DNA from: Winogradskyella schleiferi
GTDB taxonomy: Bacteria; Bacteroidota; Bacteroidia; Flavobacteriales; Flavobacteriaceae
Reading direction: 5' to 3'
Assembly: GCF_013394655.1 (NCBI RefSeq)
Contig: NZ_CP053351.1
Coordinates: forward strand, 310,001-374,000
DNA: 64,000 nt
Below the pieces are notes generated by a model. The model saw nothing but the letters and a program-made list of their open reading frames with translations, did no database searches and had not been told where the DNA came from. A program made the translations under genes and the position numbers. Each line of letters opens with the position of its first letter. Positions within the stretch are counted from its first letter, which is position 1. Shown here one piece after another: positions 1 through 8,944 of the stretch.

Positions 1-735
1 GAGGCAGCAGCTTATACCGGTGTTTTAGACTTGAGTAACTCAGGTATTACTGATATTCAAGGACTACAAGGTTTTACAGCGGTTACGGAAATTAATCTTT
101 CAGGTAATGATATTACAGACTTAAGTCCATTGTTTGGAAGTAGTACCGTAATTTTAATTAATAGACAAACCCAATTGAGAACTGTAGCGAATTCTAGTTT
201 TTCAGCGCTCTCCGTTTTAGATGTAAGTGATAATAATCTTGAAAGTATTGACCTAAGTGAATTAACAACTTTAGTAGAATTTTACTGCTCTAATAATGCA
301 TTAAATAGTCTCAACGTAAAAAATGGTAATAATGAAATCTTGACAAGTTTTGATGCGTCAAATAACTCAGAATTGAGTTGTATAGAAGTGGATAATGCCA
401 TCGCGGCGAGTTCGGGATTAAATTCATATAGCTCGTGGATTAAAGACACACTAGCAATTTATTCTGAAGATTGTTTCAGCACATTAAGCATAGACGATAA
501 TGATGGTATACCGTACATTTCAATTTTTCCAAACCCGGTTAAAGATGTACTTACTATAAATTCAAAACAACCTATAGATCATGTTATAATTTATAGTCTT
601 TTGGGGCAAAAAGTAGTATCATATAAAGACTTAGCCAATAATAAAATAGATATTTCTAATTTTTCAAAAGGATTATACATTTTAACTGCTGAAATAAATG
701 GAGCGATACAATCGATAAAATTTGTAAAAGAGTAA
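1..735 (+). CDS. T9SS-secreted leucine-rich-repeat protein, 5' truncated
   Basis: The frame is open from base 1, so this is the C-terminal part of a longer protein cut by the window edge. The visible 244 residues begin with bacterial leucine-rich-repeat turns (LDLSN, INLSGNDITDL, LDVSDNNLESIDLS). They end with a type IX secretion sorting domain of about 70 residues: the ISIFPNPVKD motif, IYSLLGQKV, and a final GLYIL...IKFVKE. The family is exported by the T9SS and anchored on, or released from, the cell surface. The LRR part usually binds proteins or glycans. Partner and role are unknown. A TTG at 31 is an internal codon, not the start. Confidence 0.85.
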   Translation, partial: EAAAYTGVLDLSNSGITDIQGLQGFTAVTEINLSGNDITDLSPLFGSSTVILINRQTQLRTVANSSFSALSVLDVSDNNLESIDLSELTTLVEFYCSNNALNSLNVKNGNNEILTSFDASNNSELSCIEVDNAIAASSGLNSYSSWIKDTLAIYSEDCFSTLSIDDNDGIPYISIFPNPVKDVLTINSKQPIDHVIIYSLLGQKVVSYKDLANNKIDISNFSKGLYILTAEINGAIQSIKFVKE

Positions 736-1311
736 TCAACTATTCCAGATTGTTTTACCCATTAACATCTATCTAGAACCAGCAGAAGATGTTGTTTTGT
801 TTAAAAGGAGGTTCACGATTGTCTTAGCGAGATTGAAATATCTTCTTTAAAAGTTTTTTTGAAATTAATACAACTGATACTATTAGAGCGTTTAAGAATA
901 TAAAAGAACATCATGTTAATTGATTTAAATTTATTCGTGATTCTACTGTTAAATCATTTGGAAATAAAGCTTCAAGAGATTGAGGCTTTTTTTAAGCAAG
1001 GTTCCCAATGTCTTGGGACTAAAAATGTTGTGTTTTTCTAGGAGAAATCTTAGAGTAGTTGTAAGATTCCCAATCAAATTGTGAGCTTACCAATGAAAGG
1101 TTTTCCTTTTTTCTGTTCCGATAGCTATCGGAAGAAGATGGGATGCTTTTTTGTTTTAGGACGGTTTTGGGATATTTATCCATGACGTCCATTATTTAAC
1201 TTATAGCTTATTACAAATTACACTTCTCCATTTTAATTAAGAATTTTATAAATACAACGATAGGTCTAAAGTCTAAGTTGTCAACAAGTTATGAACACAA
1301 AATATGCGTTT
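736..1311. other. Intergenic region without a recognisable gene
   Basis: About 575 bp between the T9SS gene and the tandem operator. I see no ORF with coding character. It holds weak hairpins near 960-1015 and one perfect 18-bp palindrome at 1116-1133, annotated separately. Confidence 0.5.
1116..1133. repeat. Perfect 18-bp palindrome, dispersed-repeat type
   Basis: TTCCGATAGCTATCGGAA reads the same on both strands. Short palindromes with this CGATAGCTATCG core are scattered between genes in flavobacterial genomes. No function can be read from the sequence. Confidence 0.6.
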
Positions 1312-1341
1312 AGTCGAACAATAAAAGCGTTTAGTCGATGA
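1306..1341 (+). promoter_or_regulatory. Tandem 21-bp operator and promoter of the small-peptide leader
   Basis: GCGTTTAGTCGA occurs twice, with the AGTC cores at 1312 and 1333, exactly 21 bp apart. A perfect -7 box TATATTTG follows at 1369-1376, 36 bp after the start of the second half-site. TGCGTTTAG fits the classical LytTR consensus at 8 of 9 positions. The geometry matches the operators at 13006, 25562, 27251 and 34444. Which regulator binds is inferred. Confidence 0.6.
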
Positions 1342-1376
1342 AATATTAGGAAATCATAAAATTACGCTTATATTTG

Positions 1377-1591
1377 TACTCCTTCATAAGTCCTCAAATC
1401 GCTTATAAAGGAAAATTTTAATCCATTTTACTATTAGACATTCACTTGTCTAGAAAACGTCCCTCGTTTTTATTTTAGTATAATTTTAGGTTTCCCCTAA
1501 AATAGTTAATAATCCATTCCCTTCCCTCAACGTAGCGCATTGCGCTGCAGATTTTTGATGTTAACTTATTTTTAACCCTAATTTAATACTT
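1377..1591 (+). promoter_or_regulatory. Long structured leader before the small-peptide gene
   Basis: About 210 nt separate the -7 box at 1369 from the ATG at 1592, without an ORF. Several hairpins can be drawn: AAAACG/CGTTTT followed by a T-rich stretch near 1453-1475, TTTTAGG/CCTAAAA near 1484-1503, and AGCGCATTGCGCT near 1535. The first resembles an intrinsic attenuator. It could be a regulatory 5' UTR or an independent small RNA. Confidence 0.4.
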
Positions 1592-1762
1592 ATGAAAACC
1601 CTAAAAATTACTTTTGCTCTTGCAGCTATTATGTTATTAACTGTATCTGGTGTACAATCTGAATCAAATTCAGTTTCTGAAAACAATGAAATTAAACAAC
1701 CAACTAAGATTGAATTGTTGGCTCATAATAAAGCAAAAGTAAAAAAACCTACTAATATGTAA
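1592..1762 (+). CDS. Small secreted peptide, 56 aa, unknown function
   Basis: ATG at 1592 opens a 56-residue protein with a clear signal peptide (MKTLKITFALAAIMLLTVSG, cleavage near residue 23). A short polar, lysine-rich remainder ends KAKVKKPTNM. No domain is recognised. It stands alone between a tandem-repeat promoter with a long leader upstream and an intrinsic terminator directly downstream, so it is probably a monocistronic regulated unit. Flavobacteria often carry such lysine-rich exported mini-proteins of unknown role. The frame, signal peptide and terminator support a real gene. Confidence 0.6.
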   Translation: MKTLKITFALAAIMLLTVSGVQSESNSVSENNEIKQPTKIELLAHNKAKVKKPTNM

Positions 1763-1791
1763 TTACAGAATTATAACTTAAAATTAAACTT

Positions 1792-1821
1792 AGTCCTTAT
1801 CATTTTGGTAAGGACTTTTTT
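1792..1821 (+). terminator. Intrinsic terminator after the small peptide
   Basis: AGTCCTTA (1792-1799) and TAAGGACT (1809-1816) form an 8-bp stem with a 9-nt loop, followed by a T tract. It lies 30 bp after the peptide stop codon. Confidence 0.8.
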
Positions 1822-1893
1822 CGTTATTGTAAGTTCAAAGGGAAAAGAAGATATTTTGTTTTAACTTTGATTTATATATTAAAACTCACAATA

Positions 1894-3921
1894 TTGAAAT
1901 CAAATGTTTTCTCGACTTTCCTATTAATGATTTTTGTGAGTCTTTGTTGCGCTCAAACAACTTCTCATAATACATTATCTGACAGTGTTCAAAAGCTGAT
2001 TAGGAATTCGAAAAATGAAAGTTATACAGAAACTGAAAGATTTGGCTATGCGAAAAAAGCACAATCTCTAGCTAATAGTATCTCCAATGACACCCTTTCC
2101 TTACTTGCGAGCAGAAATATATTAGGATACTATTTTGACAATAATCCTGAAGCTTTTTTAAAAACTAATCATGATATTATTAAATTGTCAGTAAAACTAA
2201 AGGATTCTCTGCAGTTTGGTTTAGCAAATTATGCTTTAGGGTATTCTTACCATATTCAGCAATCAAGTGATAGCGCTTATTACTATTATTCCAAGGCTGC
2301 TAAAATATTTGATGGTTTAGACAATAGAGAACAACTCTCATACAGTTTAGGAAGCTTATCTGCGATACAATTAGATGGTAAAGACTACTATGGCGCTGAG
2401 GAAAACGCTGTTAGAGCCTTACGTATTCTCGAAAATATTAAAGAAACCAATGAAATATTAGATCAAAAATGGATTCTCTATAATACTCTTGGAAGCATAG
2501 CAAATTCATTAAAAAACTATGATAATGCATTGGAATATCATGGTAGAGCATTGGGTGTTGCTAAGCGTATGGAAAACGATTATAATAACGGTATATATAG
2601 TCTCAATAACATGGCTTTTGTTAAAAGGGAACAAGGGCATTATGAAGAAGCTAAAACCATTTTTAAGGATATTTTAGAAACCAAAAATTTATATGAACAA
2701 GATCCGTCCTTTTATGCATTAATACTTGAAAATCTTGCTTATACATCATATTTATCGGGTACATATGACAGACAAAATGTGATTAATCTTTTTCAAAGAT
2801 CAAATCGTATCTGTGATAGTATTGATGATATTATTACTAAGACAGGTACTGTTGTTAGTATGGCAAAATTTTATAAAGGTATTGGCAATAATGTTAAAGC
2901 TGAAGTTTATGCCAACCAGGCTTATAGTTTAGCAAGGGACATTGAGTCTAACGAAATCTTATTAGAATCGATGCTGTTGCTTTCAGAATTAAATGAAGAG
3001 AGCGAATCTAAAAGATACTTAGAAGAATATATTAAATTATCAGACAGTTTACTGCAGGTCGAACGTAACGTAAGAAACAAATTTGCCAGAATAGAATTAG
3101 AAACAGACCAATTAGAAGCCGAAAACAAACAAATATCCAAAGAAAACTTATACTTATTAATCTTATCCATTGGTTTACTCTTAACGGTTATATTGGTTTA
3201 TGTCCTAATATCGCAACGTGCAAAAAACAGAAAATTAAAGCTTATGCAAGTACAGCAAAAAGCTAATGAAGACATATACAACTTAATGTTGGGTCAACAA
3301 GATAAGGTTGAAGAAGCAAGGGCAAAGGAAAAAATAAGAGTATCCAAAGAACTACACGATGGTGTTTTAGGACCGCTTTTCGGTGCTAGATTAAGCCTGG
3401 ATAGTATTAACTTTAATGAGGGAAAAGAGGCTATGATGGCCAGAGCAAAATATATCGGCCAGTTGCAGTCCATTGAACAGGATATCCGTAAAATTTCGCA
3501 TGATTTAAGTGTGGATTTTGAATCAGGATCTAGCTTTATAGATATCCTTACTGAGCTTATTGAAACCCAAACAATAGCATACAATTTAGAGCACGACTTC
3601 AATTCTACGGATGATATTAGCTGGGACTTGGTATCTAACAAAACCAAAATCAATATTTATAGAATTATCCAAGAGTCTATGCAGAATATCTATAAACATG
3701 CGAATGCAAAAGCGATTAAAATTAGCATTTTGTTAGAAAATGATTTAATTTGCTTAGATATTGTAGATGATGGAGATGGCTTTGATACCTCTAAAAGTAA
3801 AAAAGGTATTGGCTTAAAAAACATGAAATCCCGAGTAGAAGATATCGATGGAAAAATCAATTTTACATCACAACCAGGCAACGGAACAAAAGTTAATGTA
3901 AAGATTCCCTTCCCCAATTAA
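1894..3921 (+). CDS. TPR-containing sensor histidine kinase (HisKA_3/NarL type)
   Basis: The protein has a signal sequence ending SLCCAQ, then tetratricopeptide repeats over about residues 30-400, one membrane helix at about 420-442, a coiled linker, a HisKA_3 dimerisation domain with phospho-acceptor His488 (in KELHDGVLG), and a HATPase domain (IQESMQNIYKHA, DDGDGFD, KGIGLKNMKSR). It autophosphorylates in response to an unknown periplasmic input and should pass phosphate to the regulator 10 bp downstream. An earlier TTG at 1867 overlaps the -7 box TAACTTTG at 1862-1869, so I chose the TTG at 1894, which gives a compact signal peptide. ATG 1927 is another possibility. Confidence 0.85.
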   Translation: MKSNVFSTFLLMIFVSLCCAQTTSHNTLSDSVQKLIRNSKNESYTETERFGYAKKAQSLANSISNDTLSLLASRNILGYYFDNNPEAFLKTNHDIIKLSVKLKDSLQFGLANYALGYSYHIQQSSDSAYYYYSKAAKIFDGLDNREQLSYSLGSLSAIQLDGKDYYGAEENAVRALRILENIKETNEILDQKWILYNTLGSIANSLKNYDNALEYHGRALGVAKRMENDYNNGIYSLNNMAFVKREQGHYEEAKTIFKDILETKNLYEQDPSFYALILENLAYTSYLSGTYDRQNVINLFQRSNRICDSIDDIITKTGTVVSMAKFYKGIGNNVKAEVYANQAYSLARDIESNEILLESMLLLSELNEESESKRYLEEYIKLSDSLLQVERNVRNKFARIELETDQLEAENKQISKENLYLLILSIGLLLTVILVYVLISQRAKNRKLKLMQVQQKANEDIYNLMLGQQDKVEEARAKEKIRVSKELHDGVLGPLFGARLSLDSINFNEGKEAMMARAKYIGQLQSIEQDIRKISHDLSVDFESGSSFIDILTELIETQTIAYNLEHDFNSTDDISWDLVSNKTKINIYRIIQESMQNIYKHANAKAIKISILLENDLICLDIVDDGDGFDTSKSKKGIGLKNMKSRVEDIDGKINFTSQPGNGTKVNVKIPFPN

Positions 3922-3931
3922 ACCAATCTAA

Positions 3932-4600
3932 ATGGACCACATTAAAATCCTAATGGTAGATGACCACCCAATTATTATTGAGGGTTATCAAAATGTGCTA
4001 TTAGCTACGAAACAAGACCATCAAACCTTACATATTGAAACAGCTCATAATTGTGATGAAGCTGTTGCCATGATAGAACAAGCCTCAAAAAAATATCCTT
4101 ATCATATTTGTTTTTTTGATATTAGTTTACCCGCTTCCGAAGACGGGAAGTATGCTTCTGGTGAAGACTTAGCTTTATTGGCAAAAAAGTTAATGCCCAG
4201 GACTAAGATCGTAATTCTGACTATGTTTAACGAAACCTATAGAATTCATAATATCATAAAAGAGATTGATCCACAAGGATTTCTCATAAAAAGTGATTTA
4301 ACGTCCATGGAGTTGGCGGATGGTTTTCAACAAATATTAAAATCGCCACCTTATTACAGTACTACGGTAAATAATTACTTGAAGAAAACGGTTTCTAGCG
4401 ATATTTATGTAGATAATATTAATCGGAAGATTTTGCACCTATTATCCCAAGGTATTAAAACGAAAAGCTTAAATGAATATATCGACATTTCTACCAGTGC
4501 CATAGAAAAACGGAAAAAGCAACTCAAAATTTTATTTTCTGTTCATGATGGAAAGGACGAAACATTGCTAAGAGAAGCAAAAGATAAAGGATATTTATAA
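3932..4600 (+). CDS. DNA-binding response regulator, partner of the TPR kinase
   Basis: A receiver domain fills residues 1-135: acidic pocket VDDHP, phospho-acceptor Asp in CFFDISLP, Thr in ILTMF, Lys in LIKSD. A C-terminal LuxR/NarL-like helix-turn-helix follows (ILHLLSQGIKTKSLNEYI... SAIEKRKKQLK). The gene starts 10 bp after the kinase stop, so the two are co-transcribed and form one two-component system. Direct repeats of 17 bp lie immediately downstream at 4672-4710 and are a candidate target. The HTH is less canonical than in most NarL proteins. The target genes are not known. Confidence 0.85.
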   Translation: MDHIKILMVDDHPIIIEGYQNVLLATKQDHQTLHIETAHNCDEAVAMIEQASKKYPYHICFFDISLPASEDGKYASGEDLALLAKKLMPRTKIVILTMFNETYRIHNIIKEIDPQGFLIKSDLTSMELADGFQQILKSPPYYSTTVNNYLKKTVSSDIYVDNINRKILHLLSQGIKTKSLNEYIDISTSAIEKRKKQLKILFSVHDGKDETLLREAKDKGYL

Positions 4601-4671
4601 AAAAAAGAAAAAAAAATGTACTTTTTTAAAGGTGAAAAAATGCTTGTAGGTGTTGTTAAATAAGGAAACTA

Positions 4672-4710
4672 CGGTTTTACCACAGCAAGTTTGCGGTTTT
4701 ACCACAGCAA
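4672..4710 (+). promoter_or_regulatory. Two identical 17-bp direct repeats, 22-bp period, before a -7 box
   Basis: CGGTTTTACCACAGCAA occurs at 4672-4688 and again at 4694-4710. A -7-like box TATATTTA sits at 4729-4736. No TTG-type -33 box is evident, which suggests activator-dependent transcription of the short unit ending at the terminator near 4834. The regulator may be the adjacent response regulator, by proximity only. Confidence 0.55.
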
Positions 4711-4740
4711 AAAGTGAAAACCCTATCTTATATTTACACC

Positions 4741-4834
4741 ATCAGCAAGAATTAATTAATCCCTTATTAAGTATTTGTTGAATTAATAGCAAGAAAAATA
4801 ACCTAGTCGTATGATATATGACTAGGTTTTTTCT
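4741..4834 (+). ncRNA. Candidate small RNA of about 95 nt
   Basis: The stretch between the -7-like box at 4729-4736 and the terminator at 4800-4834 has no ORF longer than four codons. It contains AGCAAGAA twice and complementary TTAATTAA segments. A promoter with tandem operator, a short non-coding body and a strong terminator make a plausible sRNA gene. No known RNA family was recognised. Confidence 0.4.
4800..4834 (+). terminator. Intrinsic terminator
   Basis: AACCTAGTC (4800-4808) pairs with GACTAGGTT (4820-4828), with an 11-nt loop followed by a T tract. The DUF456 gene on the other strand ends at 4848, so on that strand the stem lacks a matching T run and mainly serves the + strand. Confidence 0.75.
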
Positions 4835-4847
4835 TGACTAAAGCGCT

Positions 4848-5345
4848 TCAAGACCAAGTGGTATTGTGTTCCAATAATTTCACAATAAAAAAGCCTAAAT
4901 ACACCATAGCCACAATAAACTTCAGAAATGTTGATGCTATAAATCCCAGAAATGAGCCAAAAGCAGCTTTCAATGCTTTATCCATATCGTTTCTGTGCAT
5001 CATTTCCCCAATTAGTGCGCCTATAAAAGGGCCAATTATAATTCCAAAAGGAATAGGAGAGAGCAGCCCAATAATTAAACCAAGCATTGTGCCAATCATT
5101 CCAGCTCTGCTGCCACCAAAACGCTTTGTGCCAATAGCAGGAATAATATAGTCTAGCACATAAATAAATATGGCGAACAGTAACGTAACAATCAAAAAAG
5201 TCTGACTCAATTCTACGCCTTCCGTAAAATGAAGCACTAACAGACCAGCCCAACTGGTCAATGGTCCAGGTAAAACTGGTAAGAAACTACCGACTATGCC
5301 CAGAATCATTAAAAGCAGTGCTATAAATATCAAAAAAATTTCCAT
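4848..5345 (-). CDS. DUF456 family membrane protein
   Basis: A 165-residue polytopic protein with about four to five hydrophobic helices rich in Gly and Pro (LMILGIVGSFLPVLPGPL, LGLIIGLLSPIPFGII, IGPFIGALIGEM). It matches the DUF456 pattern, whose repeated PGP/GxxxG helices resemble small transport or glycine-zipper proteins. No enzymatic motif is present and the function is unknown. It is monocistronic: convergent with the possible small RNA and divergent from the lipoprotein gene at 5545. Confidence 0.8.
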   Translation of the reverse strand: MEIFLIFIALLLMILGIVGSFLPVLPGPLTSWAGLLVLHFTEGVELSQTFLIVTLLFAIFIYVLDYIIPAIGTKRFGGSRAGMIGTMLGLIIGLLSPIPFGIIIGPFIGALIGEMMHRNDMDKALKAAFGSFLGFIASTFLKFIVAMVYLGFFIVKLLEHNTTWS

Positions 5346-5544
5346 GTTTATATATTGTATTTAGCAATAAGACGCAATACGTAAACGAAAGTTACCTTTT
5401 TTGAACTAAAAACGTTGTTATATTTGAATATGGATTGCTGTTATACGAGAATAACCAATTTGGGACTAAAACTAAAAGCAAACCACAGTAATTAACTGAT
5501 CTTTTAAATAAAAAATTGTACTTTTCGCTATCAGAAATTTAGTA

Positions 5545-6021
5545 ATGAATCGAATCGTTTTTCTTTTAATCTTCTTTCTAATAACTTCCTGTAATTATTT
5601 TGATAAGAAAAAAGTATATCCTGAAGATTTATTGGAGGAAGAACTGCAAACTTTTAACTGGAATGAGGTGGACACCTATCCAACATTCAGTAGTTGCGAT
5701 GCTTTAACCACTAAAGAAGAATCTAAAGCCTGTTTTCAAAATACCTTAATTACTAACGTAAATCAGTTTTTAAAAGCTCAGAATATCGTAGTTTCTAATG
5801 ATGTTAATGATACCATTAGACTAAACATTAAAATCGATAACTACGGCGCCTTAGCCATAGAATCTATTAAAATACAACCCGAAACCATTCAAGAAATTCC
5901 AGAGATTGACAGTCTATTGCGTCAGAGTTTAAAAAGTATTCCTAAAATATATCCAGCAATAAAACGAGGTCAGCAAGTCACTACGGCTTTTCAGTTGCCT
6001 GTGATTGTGATAATCAACTAA
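5545..6021 (+). CDS. Lipoprotein with TonB-like C-terminal domain
   Basis: A 158-residue protein with a lipoprotein signal (lipobox LITSC, Cys at about residue 16). Its C-terminal half (SIPKIYPAIKRGQQVTTAFQLP) resembles the TonB C-terminal fold seen in many small Bacteroidetes proteins. It should be anchored in the periplasm or outer membrane. It lacks a transmembrane anchor and a proline-rich spacer, so it is not a complete energy transducer. It stands alone. The TonB-like assignment rests on the last 60 residues only. Confidence 0.6.
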   Translation: MNRIVFLLIFFLITSCNYFDKKKVYPEDLLEEELQTFNWNEVDTYPTFSSCDALTTKEESKACFQNTLITNVNQFLKAQNIVVSNDVNDTIRLNIKIDNYGALAIESIKIQPETIQEIPEIDSLLRQSLKSIPKIYPAIKRGQQVTTAFQLPVIVIIN

Positions 6022-6128
6022 GCTAATGGCTTATCAGTCCTGTAATTTGCTTTAATGGACTTGTTTCTGTGAATAAGAATTGTTTGAATTTGGCTTTAAG
6101 CAACCAATACAGTTACAATAATGACATA

Positions 6129-7277
6129 TTATTTCTTAAACCTTCTACCTTTCCATTCATAAGATTTAAAAAGTGATAAAATCGCAATGAACACACTAAA
6201 AAAAGGATAGATAACACTCGAAAACACATAAGAAAGTAAAAAGTTTTCCTGTTTAAAAAAACGGGAGGTTTTAAATAACAATAAAAAGTCGATGCTAAAT
6301 TTTATCACGAATAAAGCAATCGCAATTTTTATAGAAAGAATATTCAAAAAAACAGTAGGAATTAAAGCTAAACAGGCAAAATTTCCAAACAAAACAACAA
6401 GACCAACTAATTTACCAAACCAATTTTTATAATGGCTAGACTTCGAAGCCCATCGCAAACGTTGCTGAATTAGCGTTTTGATACTTTGAGCAGGATTCGT
6501 AGTTACAATCGCTTGTTCAGATTTTAAATAGTGAACTTTTTTAGCGTCTTGTTTTAAAAGTTTTTCAAGTAGAAAAATATCATCTCCACTCGAAATAGTA
6601 TTGTTGCCTTCAAAACCATTGGCCGAATTAAATTCAGATTTACAATAAGCAAAATTGGCACCATTGCACAAAAATGGTTTGTTTATGCCAAAACCACCAA
6701 TAGTTGCCCCTTGTAAACTCAGAAAATCCAAAGTTTGAAACCGGTTGAAAAAAGACGTGCTACCATGATAAGTCACAGGTGCAACGATACAATTCGGTTG
6801 GTTGGCTTGAATACATTCATCAAAAGCATCGAGCCAATATTTAGGTAAAATACAATCCGCATCAGTGGTTACAATCCAGTTGTGTTTTGAAGCTTTTATG
6901 GCCGTAGTAATGGCATCTTTTTTAGGGGATTTTGATGTTCTTTCATTTTGAATAATCCTAATGGTGTCAATTCGAGGGTTTTGGTTTTTGCGAGATGTAT
7001 GAAGAATGTTTTCTATGATTGAAACCGAATCATCGTCAGACCCATCATCGACCAAAATCACTTCAAACATCGTTTTTGGATAATTCAAATTAAAAATGGA
7101 ATCTAATAACTTCGGAAGGTTGTTACCTTCATTTCTAAATGGAATGACAATTGAGAATTTAGTCTTCGCTGGTAAATCCTGTAGCTTGAAATCTTCAACC
7201 TTATCAAACCCATAAACGAATAAACCTATGACTATGAGATATAAAAGAATAAAAAAAATGAGTAATGGGGTTAGCAT
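6129..7277 (-). CDS. Membrane glycosyltransferase family 2
   Basis: One N-terminal helix (residues 1-23), then a GT-A catalytic domain: FSIVIPFRNEGNN, LVDDGSDDDS, the metal-binding TDADC, and the QQRLRW acceptor motif of processive or membrane GT2 enzymes. Two to three C-terminal helices follow. It transfers a sugar from a nucleotide donor to a lipid or polysaccharide acceptor on the cytoplasmic face. The stop/start overlap with the next gene on this strand (base 7277 shared) indicates co-transcription with a flippase-like protein. Acceptor and sugar are not determinable. Confidence 0.85.
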   Translation of the reverse strand: MLTPLLIFFILLYLIVIGLFVYGFDKVEDFKLQDLPAKTKFSIVIPFRNEGNNLPKLLDSIFNLNYPKTMFEVILVDDGSDDDSVSIIENILHTSRKNQNPRIDTIRIIQNERTSKSPKKDAITTAIKASKHNWIVTTDADCILPKYWLDAFDECIQANQPNCIVAPVTYHGSTSFFNRFQTLDFLSLQGATIGGFGINKPFLCNGANFAYCKSEFNSANGFEGNNTISSGDDIFLLEKLLKQDAKKVHYLKSEQAIVTTNPAQSIKTLIQQRLRWASKSSHYKNWFGKLVGLVVLFGNFACLALIPTVFLNILSIKIAIALFVIKFSIDFLLLFKTSRFFKQENFLLSYVFSSVIYPFFSVFIAILSLFKSYEWKGRRFKK

Positions 7278-8245
7278 TATATTACAGGTTTTGGAAGTTT
7301 AAAGTTAAGCACAAAATAACTTCCAAAAACACTCGGAATCACAAAATTGAGCAGCCACATTATTGTTGTAATAGACAAAATAGTTAGTTCATTAATATCA
7401 GCATAGCCAAACAAGAATACGGCAATGCTTCCTTTTACCACCACATCAAAAATTGAAATGCTTGGCAAAATCGATGCCAACAAATACATACTTGTAATAA
7501 TAACCATGGTGTCTAAATAATCGATATGAACACCAAATACCGTCAACAAATAATAAAACTGAAATGAAAATACAAGGTATCGCGTTAACGACAATGTCAA
7601 GTTGGTTATATGTGTTTGAGAAGGTATGTTTTTTATAAATTGTAGAATACGCTCTAAAGGAAATCCTTTTATTCTAAACCGTTTTTGTTTCATGACCAAC
7701 CATACCAACACACCAAAAACTAAAATAATTATACCTAAAATTAAAAGGTTATAATGATTGATGTTTATTGGATAGCGGTTGATAAAAAATAGTAAACCGA
7801 TAACACCTAAAAAAGTTGTTATGGTCATTTGAGCCATATTTCCCAATAGGTTCAACAAAACAATTTTTGTTCTTAAGGTTTTTTTATAATAAACGGCTTT
7901 TGCTCCATAATCACCAAGACGATTTGGTGTAATTAGCGATGCTGTTTGTCCTCCTAAACTTTGTTCTAAAGCCGATTTAAAGGAAATACGCTTTAGGGTT
8001 TTTACTAAATATTGCCATTTCAATATTTCGAAAAACCAGTTAAAACAGCTCAAAAGGAGCAAAAAAATCATGTTTTTGATGGAAAAAGTGTTGTTTTCTT
8101 TTAAAAATGAGATAAATTGACTGAATCCTAAATTTTCATTTTCAGCAATTTTAGAATAAATAAAATAAAATGCCGCAACTACAATACCCAACTTAATTAG
8201 GACTACAAAGAATTGTTTAGTTTTGTGTTGTGAATTGACATTCAT
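7277..8245 (-). CDS. Lysylphosphatidylglycerol synthase TM-region (UPF0104-like) membrane protein
   Basis: A 322-residue protein with about eight transmembrane helices. It matches the flippase part of MprF-type proteins (pattern near SFKSALEQSLGGQTASLITPNRLGD and the SISIFDVVVKG segment) but lacks the soluble aminoacyltransferase domain. In other bacteria stand-alone members act as lipid or glycolipid flippase-like proteins. It is first in a two-gene unit with the GT2 enzyme, suggesting that the pair makes and moves a glycolipid. That is inference. Confidence 0.75.
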   Translation of the reverse strand: MNVNSQHKTKQFFVVLIKLGIVVAAFYFIYSKIAENENLGFSQFISFLKENNTFSIKNMIFLLLLSCFNWFFEILKWQYLVKTLKRISFKSALEQSLGGQTASLITPNRLGDYGAKAVYYKKTLRTKIVLLNLLGNMAQMTITTFLGVIGLLFFINRYPININHYNLLILGIIILVFGVLVWLVMKQKRFRIKGFPLERILQFIKNIPSQTHITNLTLSLTRYLVFSFQFYYLLTVFGVHIDYLDTMVIITSMYLLASILPSISIFDVVVKGSIAVFLFGYADINELTILSITTIMWLLNFVIPSVFGSYFVLNFKLPKPVI

Positions 8246-8272
8246 ACTGCAAATAAAATCAAAAACTTAGAG

Positions 8273-8911
8273 ATGCAATATAATTTTAAACAATACCTTT
8301 TCTTTTTTGGTCTCGTTTTTATCACTTTTAAAAGCGAAGCACAGTTTAAAGATACAGCCAAGTGGAAAGCACTTTTCGCGGTTGGAATTAATTATCCTAC
8401 AACTGATGGTTTTGTAAATGGGTCTTATGCAAAATCGGTAAATTTTCCAACTGTTAATTTGGGTATTCAACACATGTTAAAACGGCAATATGGTGTAAAG
8501 CTAGACTTTGGCTTCAACCGATTTAAAAATGCAGATGACACACCAGAATTTAAAATCAACTATTCAAGGATTAATGCACAATTTGTTTATGATCCTTCAA
8601 GTTATCTTAGGTTTTTGCCTATGAGATTAAGAACCGTTGTCCATGCTGGTCCCGGAATCACATTTGCAAAACCTCTAGGTACTTTAACTGCAAATAAGCA
8701 GACCTTTTTAAATTTGCTTGGTGGATTGGAGATTCATTATGCCATCAACGAAAAAGTGTCTATCTACTCTGATGTCGCTTATTTATATGGTGTTACCACC
8801 TTAGACGATTACAATCCTGCCTTAACAGGCTTAGGTGCTTTTAACGGCAGCGTTTTTAACCTTACCTTTGGCGTGGCAGTTTCACTAAGTGGTTGCCGAT
8901 ATTGCGATTAA
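8273..8911 (+). CDS. Outer-membrane beta-barrel protein
   Basis: A 212-residue protein with a signal peptide (cleavage after SEAQ, about residue 23). Alternating hydrophobic/polar strands follow, consistent with an OmpW/OmpA-like eight-strand barrel, ending in a short Cys-containing tail (SGCRYCD). The family is structural or of unknown function in the outer membrane. It reads towards ruvC, with 33 bp between its stop and the ruvC start. Function is unassigned. Confidence 0.7.
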   Translation: MQYNFKQYLFFFGLVFITFKSEAQFKDTAKWKALFAVGINYPTTDGFVNGSYAKSVNFPTVNLGIQHMLKRQYGVKLDFGFNRFKNADDTPEFKINYSRINAQFVYDPSSYLRFLPMRLRTVVHAGPGITFAKPLGTLTANKQTFLNLLGGLEIHYAINEKVSIYSDVAYLYGVTTLDDYNPALTGLGAFNGSVFNLTFGVAVSLSGCRYCD

Positions 8912-8944
8912 CGAATAAGATATCCATTGGCATGGATAATAAAT

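Noticed and set aside
4672..4710. CRISPR-like direct repeats
   Set aside because: Only two 17-bp units with a 5-bp gap and no cas genes. They fit a transcription-factor site.
4693..4736. Assigning the 4672 repeats to the LytTR regulon
   Set aside because: The period is 22 bp and the repeat sequence shares only part of the half-site consensus. The distance to the -7 box from the matching core is 30, not 35.
4834..5151. 105-aa ORF on the + strand opposite DUF456
   Set aside because: Complete antisense overlap with a well-supported membrane-protein gene. Its sequence is a mirror of that gene.
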